This document shows positions 1 through 6,340 of a stretch of DNA of 6,896 nt, piece after piece. A program made the translations under genes and the position numbers. The stretch is from Caldifarciminota bacterium. GTDB taxonomy: Bacteria > Hydrothermota > UBA3072 > B12-G15. The notes beneath the pieces are model-generated. The model was not told the DNA's origin. It saw nothing but the letters and a program-made list of their open reading frames with translations, and searched no databases. Positions within the stretch are counted from its first letter, which is position 1, and each line of letters starts with the position of its first letter. The stretch spans positions 1 to 6,896 of the forward strand of contig JAGGTX010000224.1 of the NCBI GenBank assembly GCA_021163525.1. Direction: 5' to 3'.

Positions 1-112
1 CGGAGGTTGAAAATTTGACAGTTTCTTTATCCATCTAATTTTCAGTTAGATAAAGGATAGATTTATAGATTTATCCTCCGTCCCCAGATGGGGGTTCTTG
101 ACATAAATTCCA
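1..112 (+). other. Structured non-coding leader before the plus-strand pair
   Basis: No convincing gene lies here. The stretch carries nested inverted repeats. CGGAGG (1-6) is complementary to CCTCCG (75-80). Inside that pair, TATCC-ATCTAA (28-38) pairs with TTAGAT (46-51) and GGATA (55-59), giving an 11-bp stem with a 7-nt loop and a 3-nt AAA bulge. A second TATCC (72-76) could compete for GGATA (55-59). CCCC (82-85) and GGGG (90-93) could form a small separate hairpin. This could be a 5' leader RNA of the following genes, or the 3' tail and termination region of a gene to the left of the window. I recognise no known riboswitch class, and no U-run follows any stem, so a simple intrinsic terminator is not supported. 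Confidence 0.35.
28..59 (+). repeat. Inverted repeat / hairpin, 11 bp with bulge
   Basis: The left arm 28-38 (TATCCATCTAA) is complementary to the right arm 46-59, apart from an unpaired AAA at 52-54. The loop is 39-45 (TTTTCAG). It lies about 70 bases ahead of the first plus-strand gene. It is AT-rich, so modest in stability. A role as leader RNA element or operator is inference. Confidence 0.4.
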
Positions 113-130
113 ATGAGGTTATGGTGTGGT

Positions 131-1117
131 ATGGGAATGAATGGTATTCTTGTGTTTCTTATAACAGGTGTGTTCTCCTCCCTGCTCACTTTTTTGTTTA
201 TGAGGGTGGCATTAAAGTTCAAAACCCCTGTTGACATACCTTCCGGGTATAAGTCACACGCCATCCATAGAAAACCTGTCCCAACAGCGGGTGGCATTCC
301 CCTTTTTATTGTTTTCTGGAGCATATTTCTTCTCCTTCACAAACCTGACTGGGAAATGCTTTTGTTCTTCTTTTTATCCCTGTTTCTTTTAATCTTTGGT
401 TTATTGGATGACATAAAAAACCTAAGGGCAGGATTAAAGCTCTTTTATCAGGGTATGTCTGGTTTTGGTTTCTATCTGCTATTCAGACCTGAGGGATACA
501 ATCTTGGCTGGTTCACAATACCCTCAGGATTTCCTTCCCTTCTTTTCACCATCTTTTTGTTCATGGTAATAGTGAATGGTCTCAATTTTCTTGATGGCAT
601 TGATGGGCTATCCTCCACCTATATACTGGTTATGCTTATTTTTATGGGAACAATTTATGGTGAATTTAAATACATATATCTTTATATCTTTGCCGGTGTA
701 ATTGCGGGATTCCTTTTCTGGAACATAAGGAAACAGAGGGTCTTCCTGGGTGATGCAGGTATATACTTTTTCTCATCAATTGTTATGTATATCCTGCTGA
801 AGCCAGACCACTCATATATAAACATGTTCCCATTTGGTGTCCTCTTTGCAATCCCACTTATGGACCTTGGTGGAGCAGTTGTAAGGAGGCTTAAAAAGGG
901 AATAACACCCCTTGCACCTGATACCGGGCATATCCATCACCAGTTATTAAAAGGGCTCAAAAAACACCATCTTGTTGTTCTGATTTACTTGATTGTTGTA
1001 ACAATACTCGGTTTTCTGGCAATTCTGAGCAACAAACAGCCTCAAATGGTATGGCCCATTACTGTATCTCTCTTCCTCATATGGATAATGATGCTTTTCC
1101 TTTTTAAGTGGCTATGA
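131..1117 (+). CDS. WecA/TagO-type polyprenyl-phosphate sugar-1-phosphate transferase (glycosyltransferase family 4)
   Basis: Integral membrane enzyme expected to move a sugar-1-phosphate (GlcNAc-1-P or similar) from a UDP-sugar to undecaprenyl/polyprenyl phosphate on the cytoplasmic face. This is the first step of many lipid-linked envelope polymers. Seen, numbered from ATG 131: IHRKPVPTAGG (45-55), the DD pair in FGLLDD (93-94), the NGLNFLDGIDGL signature (149-160), FLGDAG (206-210 region) and a HIHH motif (267-270). Many hydrophobic segments span the roughly 328 residues. HIHH rather than the MraY-type PIHHHFE argues for the WecA/TagO/Rfe branch over MraY; the exact sugar cannot be read. 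Start: ATG 113 (6 residues longer) has no Shine-Dalgarno, whereas ATG 131 has GAGG at 115-118, although the 12-nt spacing is long. ATG 137 is also possible. The stop overlaps the next start in ATGA, so the two genes are probably one operon. Confidence 0.88.
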   Translation: MGMNGILVFLITGVFSSLLTFLFMRVALKFKTPVDIPSGYKSHAIHRKPVPTAGGIPLFIVFWSIFLLLHKPDWEMLLFFFLSLFLLIFGLLDDIKNLRAGLKLFYQGMSGFGFYLLFRPEGYNLGWFTIPSGFPSLLFTIFLFMVIVNGLNFLDGIDGLSSTYILVMLIFMGTIYGEFKYIYLYIFAGVIAGFLFWNIRKQRVFLGDAGIYFFSSIVMYILLKPDHSYINMFPFGVLFAIPLMDLGGAVVRRLKKGITPLAPDTGHIHHQLLKGLKKHHLVVLIYLIVVTILGFLAILSNKQPQMVWPITVSLFLIWIMMLFLFKWL

Positions 1118-2100
1118 CAGGTTCAATAGTGCATGGGGAAAACATACTTGAGCAAATCCATCTATTGTTGAGAAAGTATGGGTTTTATCCTGACGAAGGA
1201 ATTGCAATACACGGTTCTGGCATCTCCAGAAAACTTGTAGATGCTTACTTCAAAGAGTGGGATTCATCAGTTATTGAGGATTCAACCTTTGATACTGTAA
1301 AAGAACTGGAAGGGATTGTGAAGTATAAAAGATTCCTCGTTGCAATAGGCGGTGGAAAGGTTATTGACACAGGAAAGGTGACTGCAGGGAATCTTGGACT
1401 CCCATTTGTATCAATTCCTACCACCCTCTCCAACGATGGAATATTCTCACCAATTGGTGTAATCAAGAAAAATCACATTCCAGAGAGTATCCTGACAAAG
1501 CCACCCGAACTTCTGATACTTGATTACTCCATCATAAGGTCATCACCGAAGGAATTGCTCCTTGCTGGTATAGGGGACCTTATATCCAATCTATCCGCTA
1601 TCCTTGACTGGAAACTTGCAGTTAAGTTAAAAAAGGATACCGAGGACACTCCTTCAATGGAACTCTCATACGAAGGTGCTGAAACCTTCCTTGAAGCAGA
1701 GGAAGAGCCCTTTTCAATCCCTTTTATAAAAACCCTTGCACATGGGCTTATAAAAAGTGGCCTTGCAATGCAGAGGCATGGTAGTTCAAGACCTGCCAGT
1801 GGTGCAGAACACCTGATAAGCCATGCCCTTGATAAAATCCTTGAAAAACCCTTGATTCACGGTATCCAGTGTGGTTTCGCAACCCTCTTCACTGTTCTAC
1901 TCCATGGTGAAAGGGGTTTATTCCTCAGGATAAAAGAGTTCTATGAAAGGGTTGGGTTCCCCACAACCCTTGAACAGTTGGGGGTATCGGAGGAGAAATT
2001 CAGGGAGGCTGTGAAGCTTGCACCATCTTTAAGACCAAACAGATTCACCATACTCCATAAAAATCCAGAGATTGAGGATGCCTTAAATTGCATCACCTGA
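1114..2100 (+). CDS. Glycerol-1-phosphate dehydrogenase-like protein (AraM/EgsA family, iron-containing alcohol dehydrogenase superfamily)
   Basis: Likely cytoplasmic NAD(P)H-dependent enzyme that reduces dihydroxyacetone phosphate to sn-glycerol-1-phosphate, the backbone of archaeal-type ether lipids and of bacterial heptaprenylglyceryl phosphate. Seen, numbered from ATG 1114: nucleotide-binding AIGGGKVIDTGK (77-88), PTTLSNDG (102-109), GIGDLISN with probable metal ligand D155, SGAEHLISHALD with H233 (and H237), HGIQCG with H249, and PNRFTIL (308-314). The Asp/His/His order and spacing match the metal site of the glycerol dehydrogenase/G1PDH fold. About 328 residues is slightly short for G1PDH. 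Start: an in-frame GTG lies at 1108, but ATG 1114 forms an ATGA overlap with the preceding stop, typical of translational coupling. Substrate is inferred from motif resemblance; a sugar- or polyol-phosphate dehydrogenase, or a dehydroquinate-synthase-like enzyme, is less likely. Its end overlaps the convergent protease gene by 8 bp. Confidence 0.78.
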   Translation: MTGSIVHGENILEQIHLLLRKYGFYPDEGIAIHGSGISRKLVDAYFKEWDSSVIEDSTFDTVKELEGIVKYKRFLVAIGGGKVIDTGKVTAGNLGLPFVSIPTTLSNDGIFSPIGVIKKNHIPESILTKPPELLILDYSIIRSSPKELLLAGIGDLISNLSAILDWKLAVKLKKDTEDTPSMELSYEGAETFLEAEEEPFSIPFIKTLAHGLIKSGLAMQRHGSSRPASGAEHLISHALDKILEKPLIHGIQCGFATLFTVLLHGERGLFLRIKEFYERVGFPTTLEQLGVSEEKFREAVKLAPSLRPNRFTILHKNPEIEDALNCIT

Positions 2101-5100
2101 TGACCAGTATCTTTTTCATTATCCTTTCGCCCTTTACAAAGAAGATACCCGATGGCAACCCTTTCACGCCTTTCCCACTGTAAACCCTCCTTCCTGAAAC
2201 ATCATACACCACCACATCTCTATTTTTGAAAATTTCAGGGGAGAAGGAAAGGATATTTTCTCTTACATACGAAGACTTGTCCCTGTTCACTTCGGATTCA
2301 AATCCAAACCACCTGCAACGGGCAAAGTTTCCACCTGAAGTCTGCCAGTCAACCCTGTTTCCCTGAAGTTTGAACATGTGAATGTATCCTGCATCATCCC
2401 TGGCAATAAGTTCAATATTCCCATCCCCATCAACATCATCCACGTATGGGTCTGAGCCACTCACACTCCCGATGTCAATCGGAAACCCTGGAACATTTTT
2501 ACCATCCATTCTGAAGGCGTACAACTTCCCATCTGTTGAATGGACAAGCACATCATTTTTTCCATCACCATCAAGGTCTGCAATTATTGGTGACACATAC
2601 CTTATGTAATTCACCCGTGGAACCTTTTTCATGAACAGCACGGTTCCATCATTATCCACAACATAGAGGAATCCATACTTTGTGATAAAAGAAATCTCGG
2701 GTAAGCCATCCCCATCCACATCCCCTGCACCTATATCTGCGTAAATCTGATGAGACTGGGTAAAGGGGAATCCACTGAGTTCCTCCCCACCACCCCTGAA
2801 TACATGGAGTTTTCCATTCAACTCAATAGCTGCTATTTCATCTATCTGGTCTCCATCAAAATCCCCACATGCAATTCCTCTGGGTCTTGAAGACAGAACC
2901 ATTGAATCAAGCCTTACACCATTCTCAGAAAGAATGTAAACCTTGTTCCCAACAGATGTTCCAGCAACAATCTCTGTATTACCATCAGCAAACAGGTTAC
3001 CTGAACCAACACACACAACACCAGGGAGATAAACTGGCCATCCAGATATTTCGCTCCCGCCATGATTGATCCTGTGCAGGAATCCATCATTGGTGTAGTA
3101 AACAATTGAGCCGTCATGAAGGATTACTGGATAAAGCATCCCTCCTATTCTGCCAGTTCCAAAGGAAAGGAGTTCGTTATTCAATATGCGTATATCTGCA
3201 GAATCATTCATACCGCCGTTTAACACAACCTCATCATCTCCGTCACCATCAATGTCAAAAATAGATGGCGAGGAGCGGGTGATTGTTCCTGCTTTTATGG
3301 GATAACCAGGGATGGGATTCCCATCAACTGAATAGGCATACAACCTACCTGAAGGCATCTGCACAATGACCTCCTTCCTCCCATCACCATTTATATCCCC
3401 TGCAACAGGTGAGGGAAGATTGTATGTTTCCTGCTGCTGGATATAGTCAGGATACTCTGCAAATACAGGCCATCCCCTGGCCTCCGGCGGATTTGGATAA
3501 ATGGTATCAATGTAAACGGGAAGACCTTCAACAAAGGATGGGGAAACAGGCCTAATTACTACCACATGTGGCCTGTATCCAATGTTTGTGAATTCCCATA
3601 TCTTTTTTGAAAGAGGTGTATGATTTGCAATCTCTCCATCTATATACAGGTTGTATCTGTTTGAAACCAGTGTGTTGAATCGTATGGTGCAGGTGGAATC
3701 TCCTGGAACTGCTTGAAAATCCGTGACAGAATCAACAGGTTCTTCTGGATTGAATGGCAGTTTCTCCCTGTTCAGGACAAAGAAGATTGAATCGTAATCT
3801 GCTGGCAACATGATTGGGTTATCATCAACAAGGCCCTCACCTGAAAGTAGAGGAGCATGGATTCTGAAAAGTGCATGTTTCTTCCCATCCTTCCACCACA
3901 AAAATCCATATGTGATAGCGCCAGAGGTGGTATCGCCTGTATTGTAAATACTTATCCTCTCAACAACACCCTTCTCTCCTATCCTGATTGAATGGACTGT
4001 AATTTCAGGGAGTTTCACTGGTATAAACACAGGGAGGACAAGGGAATCAGACACCCTTGCCAATTTCAACGACAGGTTTCCTGAAATATTCATAACATCT
4101 GCTGGCACATTTCCTGAAACACTGAAAACTTCTCCTGGTAAAATTTCAGCAGGGAACGAATCAACCTTTATAATACCATCATTTCCTATTATATGACATT
4201 CCTTGATATGGACAGGCTCCCTTTCAATGGACTTCATTGTTATGTGGAACCTCTTTTCATCTGCACTTGCACCAACGAACACAATTGTGCCAGCCCTTTC
4301 AACCTCCACAGTGTCTATTACAGGATAATATTCTGGTGAGATTATTCCTACAATCACCTTACCTGTGTCAGGAATTGTTGCAACAATCTTCCCCTCCCCA
4401 TTGGCAATCTTTGTTGAATAAAACACCCCTGATGATGGTTGATATATAAATCCCTCTCCAGAGGCAGGTTTTTCTTCACCTTCTGCAACGAAACCCACTG
4501 AATTTGCACCCTGTTTGAGATTTACAGGAAGGGAATGCACGGCGAGTGAATCAGGTCTTCTCCACCAGACCTTTAATGATGGGTCACCCAGCAACTGGAA
4601 GGCATACCTGAAGTAGATATCCCCAATAATGGTTTTTTTCCACAGGTCTCCCAGCCTGTAAAGGCTATCCTTAAAAATACCCTCAAAGAATGCCCTCTCC
4701 ATGATTGCCTGGGATGTCCATCCACTCTTTATATTGCCAATGTATCCAACCCCTGAAAACTTCAGGAAACCTTCACCAAAACTCTCCTTGTCCCATGCAT
4801 TTGAATAGCAGGAAACAGAAAGCATCACACCGTTAATGCCCATGTTCTGGAAATCGGATGAATAAACCTTACTCCCGCCAAGTATTATACCTGTCCCTGT
4901 GTACCATACATCACCATGGTCAAAATGAGCGATTACATTACTCCCTGATGATAAATGCGCAATGGCATTATATCTATTAAGGATTTCGTCTCCCTTCCAG
5001 GCATGATTTACAGTATCTACAGGTGGATTAAAAAGTTTTATAAAATCCCTGAACCTATACGGGATACTATCCACGATAATTTCACAGTTTCTCTGTCCCC

Positions 5101-6085
5101 ATCCATCTGTTCGGGAGTAAACGGATGCTCCCATAAACACCAGGTTTTTCCTGAATGGATACTCCTTTTCGTAAACCATAACCCTGTCTATGTAATCCTC
5201 AAATTCCTGTTCATTCTCAAATGGAAGTCTACCAACAGCAATATCAGGATATCCGTCAATACTGTCTTCAGGCTCTCCAAAATTCCCATCCCCATCCCTG
5301 TTCCAGTCTCCATCAAGGTCTGCATAATAAAGGTCTGTTATTACCTCACCACCGTAATAAGGTGAACCACAATATACAATCCTCACAGGAACAACATGCT
5401 CATTCCCTCCAAGGAGTGCATACCTCACGCCCATGTATGTGTAAGCATATTTAAGGAAGTTCCTTATCCTTTCAGGGTTATCAACACCTTTGAAGTTGTT
5501 GTATATCCAGTCAAGGGTTACAATCCTCGTGTGAACACCCATGGAATTCTTGAATGTTTTGAGTTTATCCAGCACAGGGACAAACCTCCTATCAGTAATG
5601 ATGACCATATCACATCTACCAGGGGTGCTGGTTTTATCTTTTTCCCATGAAAGAATTGTCCTGTTTATATTCAATGGAGTTTCAACAACCCTGAACTCCT
5701 TAATCTTCACAATCATTTTTTTCACTGGATTATACTGAACAGGAAAGAGAACCAGATTAACCACATATCTATCTCCCCTGAAACCCCTTGATAGAATTTT
5801 GTAGTACATTCCAGGAAAAAACCTGTCCTTATGGTAGACTGATGACTTTTTTATCCCTTTTATCACTCCATCAAGTTTTACATCCCCAACCGCGGGCGGT
5901 ATCTCACCAACATTGAACAGTGTTTCAGAAACAACAGGTACAACATCTATCTTCACAGGACCAGGGAAGTTAAGTTCCCTGTATATAGATGACACAGAGG
6001 GCTCGCCAGTGCCAAAAAGAGAACCATCACCAATCGCACCAATACTGTCAACCTGAATTAACATTGAAACCAGAATTATAACCAT
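2093..6085 (-). CDS. Secreted gingipain-type (C25) cysteine peptidase with FG-GAP-like beta-propeller and T9SS sorting tail
   Basis: A roughly 1330-residue exported multidomain protein, numbered here from ATG 6085. In order: hydrophobic signal peptide (1-17, ending SIGA); propeptide-like beta region (about 35-145, containing PVQYNPVKKMIVKIKEF); C25 peptidase (about 158-508) with acidic, probably Ca-binding DLDGDWNRDGD (256-266), GRLP (285-288), candidate catalytic H390 in HFDHGD and C426 in SVSCYSNAWD, and closing LLGDPSL; beta-sandwich/Ig-like domains (about 510-780); a fibronectin-III-like segment (about 785-862); an eight-blade propeller (about 890-1258); and a C-terminal sorting domain with VYDVSGRRVYSG, LPSGIFFVKG and terminal KKILVIR. 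It is probably exported by Sec, carried over the outer membrane by T9SS and attached or released there as an active protease; the substrate is unknown. Start: ATG 6085 has AAAAGGAGG 5 nt upstream. ATG 6103 and TTG 6115 in frame would add 6 or 10 residues but lack an obvious Shine-Dalgarno. The start lies in a hairpin. Confidence 0.88.
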   Translation of the reverse strand: MVIILVSMLIQVDSIGAIGDGSLFGTGEPSVSSIYRELNFPGPVKIDVVPVVSETLFNVGEIPPAVGDVKLDGVIKGIKKSSVYHKDRFFPGMYYKILSRGFRGDRYVVNLVLFPVQYNPVKKMIVKIKEFRVVETPLNINRTILSWEKDKTSTPGRCDMVIITDRRFVPVLDKLKTFKNSMGVHTRIVTLDWIYNNFKGVDNPERIRNFLKYAYTYMGVRYALLGGNEHVVPVRIVYCGSPYYGGEVITDLYYADLDGDWNRDGDGNFGEPEDSIDGYPDIAVGRLPFENEQEFEDYIDRVMVYEKEYPFRKNLVFMGASVYSRTDGWGQRNCEIIVDSIPYRFRDFIKLFNPPVDTVNHAWKGDEILNRYNAIAHLSSGSNVIAHFDHGDVWYTGTGIILGGSKVYSSDFQNMGINGVMLSVSCYSNAWDKESFGEGFLKFSGVGYIGNIKSGWTSQAIMERAFFEGIFKDSLYRLGDLWKKTIIGDIYFRYAFQLLGDPSLKVWWRRPDSLAVHSLPVNLKQGANSVGFVAEGEEKPASGEGFIYQPSSGVFYSTKIANGEGKIVATIPDTGKVIVGIISPEYYPVIDTVEVERAGTIVFVGASADEKRFHITMKSIEREPVHIKECHIIGNDGIIKVDSFPAEILPGEVFSVSGNVPADVMNISGNLSLKLARVSDSLVLPVFIPVKLPEITVHSIRIGEKGVVERISIYNTGDTTSGAITYGFLWWKDGKKHALFRIHAPLLSGEGLVDDNPIMLPADYDSIFFVLNREKLPFNPEEPVDSVTDFQAVPGDSTCTIRFNTLVSNRYNLYIDGEIANHTPLSKKIWEFTNIGYRPHVVVIRPVSPSFVEGLPVYIDTIYPNPPEARGWPVFAEYPDYIQQQETYNLPSPVAGDINGDGRKEVIVQMPSGRLYAYSVDGNPIPGYPIKAGTITRSSPSIFDIDGDGDDEVVLNGGMNDSADIRILNNELLSFGTGRIGGMLYPVILHDGSIVYYTNDGFLHRINHGGSEISGWPVYLPGVVCVGSGNLFADGNTEIVAGTSVGNKVYILSENGVRLDSMVLSSRPRGIACGDFDGDQIDEIAAIELNGKLHVFRGGGEELSGFPFTQSHQIYADIGAGDVDGDGLPEISFITKYGFLYVVDNDGTVLFMKKVPRVNYIRYVSPIIADLDGDGKNDVLVHSTDGKLYAFRMDGKNVPGFPIDIGSVSGSDPYVDDVDGDGNIELIARDDAGYIHMFKLQGNRVDWQTSGGNFARCRWFGFESEVNRDKSSYVRENILSFSPEIFKNRDVVVYDVSGRRVYSGKGVKGLPSGIFFVKGERIMKKILVIR
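2096..2248 (-). other. T9SS (Por) type C-terminal sorting domain
   Basis: The last 51 residues fit the T9SS type A sorting tail: VVVYDVSGRRV, a turn, LPSGIFFVKG and a terminal KKILVIR. In this family the tail directs the protein through the outer-membrane type IX machinery and is then removed. The presence of the T9SS machinery itself cannot be seen in this window. Confidence 0.8.
2312..3418 (-). other. Eight-blade FG-GAP/VCBS-type beta-propeller region
   Basis: Eight repeats of about 43-48 residues, each built as a D-x-D-G-D-x-x-x-E/D-V/I calcium-loop-like start followed by a DGxLYAF strand and a GFP/GYP turn. Clear loops start near residues 897 (DINGDGRKEV), 944 (DIDGDGDDEV), 1075 (DFDGDQIDEI), 1122 (DVDGDGLPEI), 1170 (DLDGDGKNDV) and 1217 (DVDGDGNIEL). 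Blade 4 (ADGNTEIV, near 1034) is degenerate, and blade 3 (near 990) keeps only the DGFLHRI/GWP part. Integrin-alpha-like propellers of this type bind ligands or surfaces. Here the propeller probably provides substrate or surface binding next to the protease. Confidence 0.78.
4562..5614 (-). other. C25 (gingipain-type) peptidase domain
   Basis: This is the catalytic core of the large secreted protein. It starts near CDMVIITDRRF and ends at GDPSLKVWW. The caspase-like His (HFDHGD) and Cys (SVSCYSNAWD) are 36 residues apart, close to the His-Cys spacing in gingipain R. Both are intact, so the protease is predicted active. Downstream FGEGFLKFSGVGYIGNIKSGWTS matches the family's usual E-x-F-L...G-x-x-G pattern following the Cys. 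Confidence 0.82.
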
Positions 6086-6112
6086 ACCCACCTCCTTTTC
6101 CATGTGGGTATG
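6083..6112 (-). promoter_or_regulatory. Perfect 9-bp hairpin over the protease start codon and Shine-Dalgarno
   Basis: On the minus strand CATACCCAC (6112-6104) and GTGGGTATG (6091-6083) are exact reverse complements around a 12-nt loop, ATGGAAAAGGAG. The AUG of the preferred start forms the 3' end of the stem, and most of the Shine-Dalgarno (AAGGAG) lies in the loop. In mRNA the start would be base-paired, suggesting translational control; a DNA operator is an alternative. Confidence 0.5.
6091..6099 (-). promoter_or_regulatory. Ribosome binding site of the protease gene
   Basis: AAAAGGAGG on the minus strand ends 5 nt before ATG 6085. It is the strongest Shine-Dalgarno in the window and decides the start over ATG 6103 and TTG 6115. 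Confidence 0.75.
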
Positions 6113-6192
6113 CAAAATATATTCCAGTATTCAACTTATTAAAAATCAGAATGTTATAAAAAGGACACAAGCACAGGGAATGTTTTTTGTCC

Positions 6193-6212
6193 AATTTTAT
6201 TAACATAAAATT
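6193..6212. repeat. Perfect 8-bp inverted repeat, operator-like
   Basis: AATTTTAT (6193-6200), spacer TAAC, then ATAAAATT (6205-6212). It is flanked by the related pentamers TGTCC (6188-6192) and TGTCT (6213-6217 region). It overlaps the possible -10 of the protease promoter. It may be a regulator binding site, or simply AT-rich chance. Confidence 0.35.
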
Positions 6213-6230
6213 TGTCTAATTTTTATGCAA
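6202..6230 (-). promoter_or_regulatory. Possible sigma-70-like promoter for the protease gene
   Basis: On the minus strand TTGCAT (6230-6225), a 17-bp spacer and TATGTT (6207-6202) give 3/6 and 4/6 matches to the -35 and -10 consensus. The -10 sits inside the 6193-6212 palindrome, as an operator might. In such AT-rich DNA a match of this quality is weak evidence. Confidence 0.22.
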
Positions 6231-6274
6231 TCAAGAACCACTTTGTTGGGAAATAAGGGGTATTTGTAGATTAA

Positions 6275-6310
6275 GTTAAATTTTTTTAACAGTTTGGACT
6301 TTTTTTAACA
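6275..6310. repeat. AT palindrome and 19-bp-period direct repeat
   Basis: GTTAAA (6275-6280) and TTTAAC (6285-6290) form an inverted repeat. The 11-mer TTTTTTTAACA occurs at 6281-6291 and again at 6300-6310. It lies 30-65 bases downstream of the purE stop. It could be a weak AT stem for transcript ending or a tandem protein site; function is unknown. Confidence 0.3.
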
Positions 6311-6340
6311 ATATGGAAAATGCTACTACAGAAATCAGGG

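Larger units (their letters stand above)
6116..6340. other. AT-rich intergenic region between purE and the protease gene
   Basis: No gene is supported here. The region must hold the end of the purE transcript and/or a promoter for the protease gene. It contains a perfect 8-bp inverted repeat (6193-6212), a 25-bp-period direct repeat (6186-6226), a 16-bp AT palindrome (6275-6290) and an 11-bp direct repeat TTTTTTTAACA at 6281 and 6300. No GC-rich hairpin followed by a T-run is seen on the minus strand, so no intrinsic terminator for purE is called. Confidence 0.6.

Noticed and set aside
15..43. TTGACA (15-20) as a -35 box
   Set aside because: No acceptable -10 lies 16-18 bp downstream (ATTTTC at 38-43).
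98..125. TTGACA (98-103) with TATGGT (120-125) as a promoter
   Set aside because: The spacer is 16 bp, but transcription would start at about 132, after the preferred start codon, leaving no leader or ribosome site.
46..324. 92-residue minus-strand reading frame
   Set aside because: It lies mostly antisense to the transferase start, has no family resemblance, and a convincing membrane enzyme occupies the other strand.
131..1117. MraY (peptidoglycan phospho-MurNAc-pentapeptide transferase)
   Set aside because: The HIHH motif and the RKPVPTAGG N-terminal pattern fit the WecA/TagO branch; the MraY PIHHHFE motif is absent and no mur genes are adjacent.
2382..3117. Several short frames on both strands over the propeller
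   Set aside because: They arise from the repetitive Asp/Gly-rich blade coding and have no start signals or recognisable products.
2312..3418. Tandem DNA repeats or CRISPR-like array suggested by recurring CCATCACCATCAA-type strings
   Set aside because: The recurrence reflects DxDGDG codons at about 140-bp periods in protein blades. The intervals are coding and diverged, with no conserved repeat/spacer structure.
4955..5365. 136-residue plus-strand reading frame antisense to the protease
   Set aside because: It is a shadow of the C25 domain, which has clear catalytic motifs on the minus strand. Its composition is not protein-like and it has no recognised motif.
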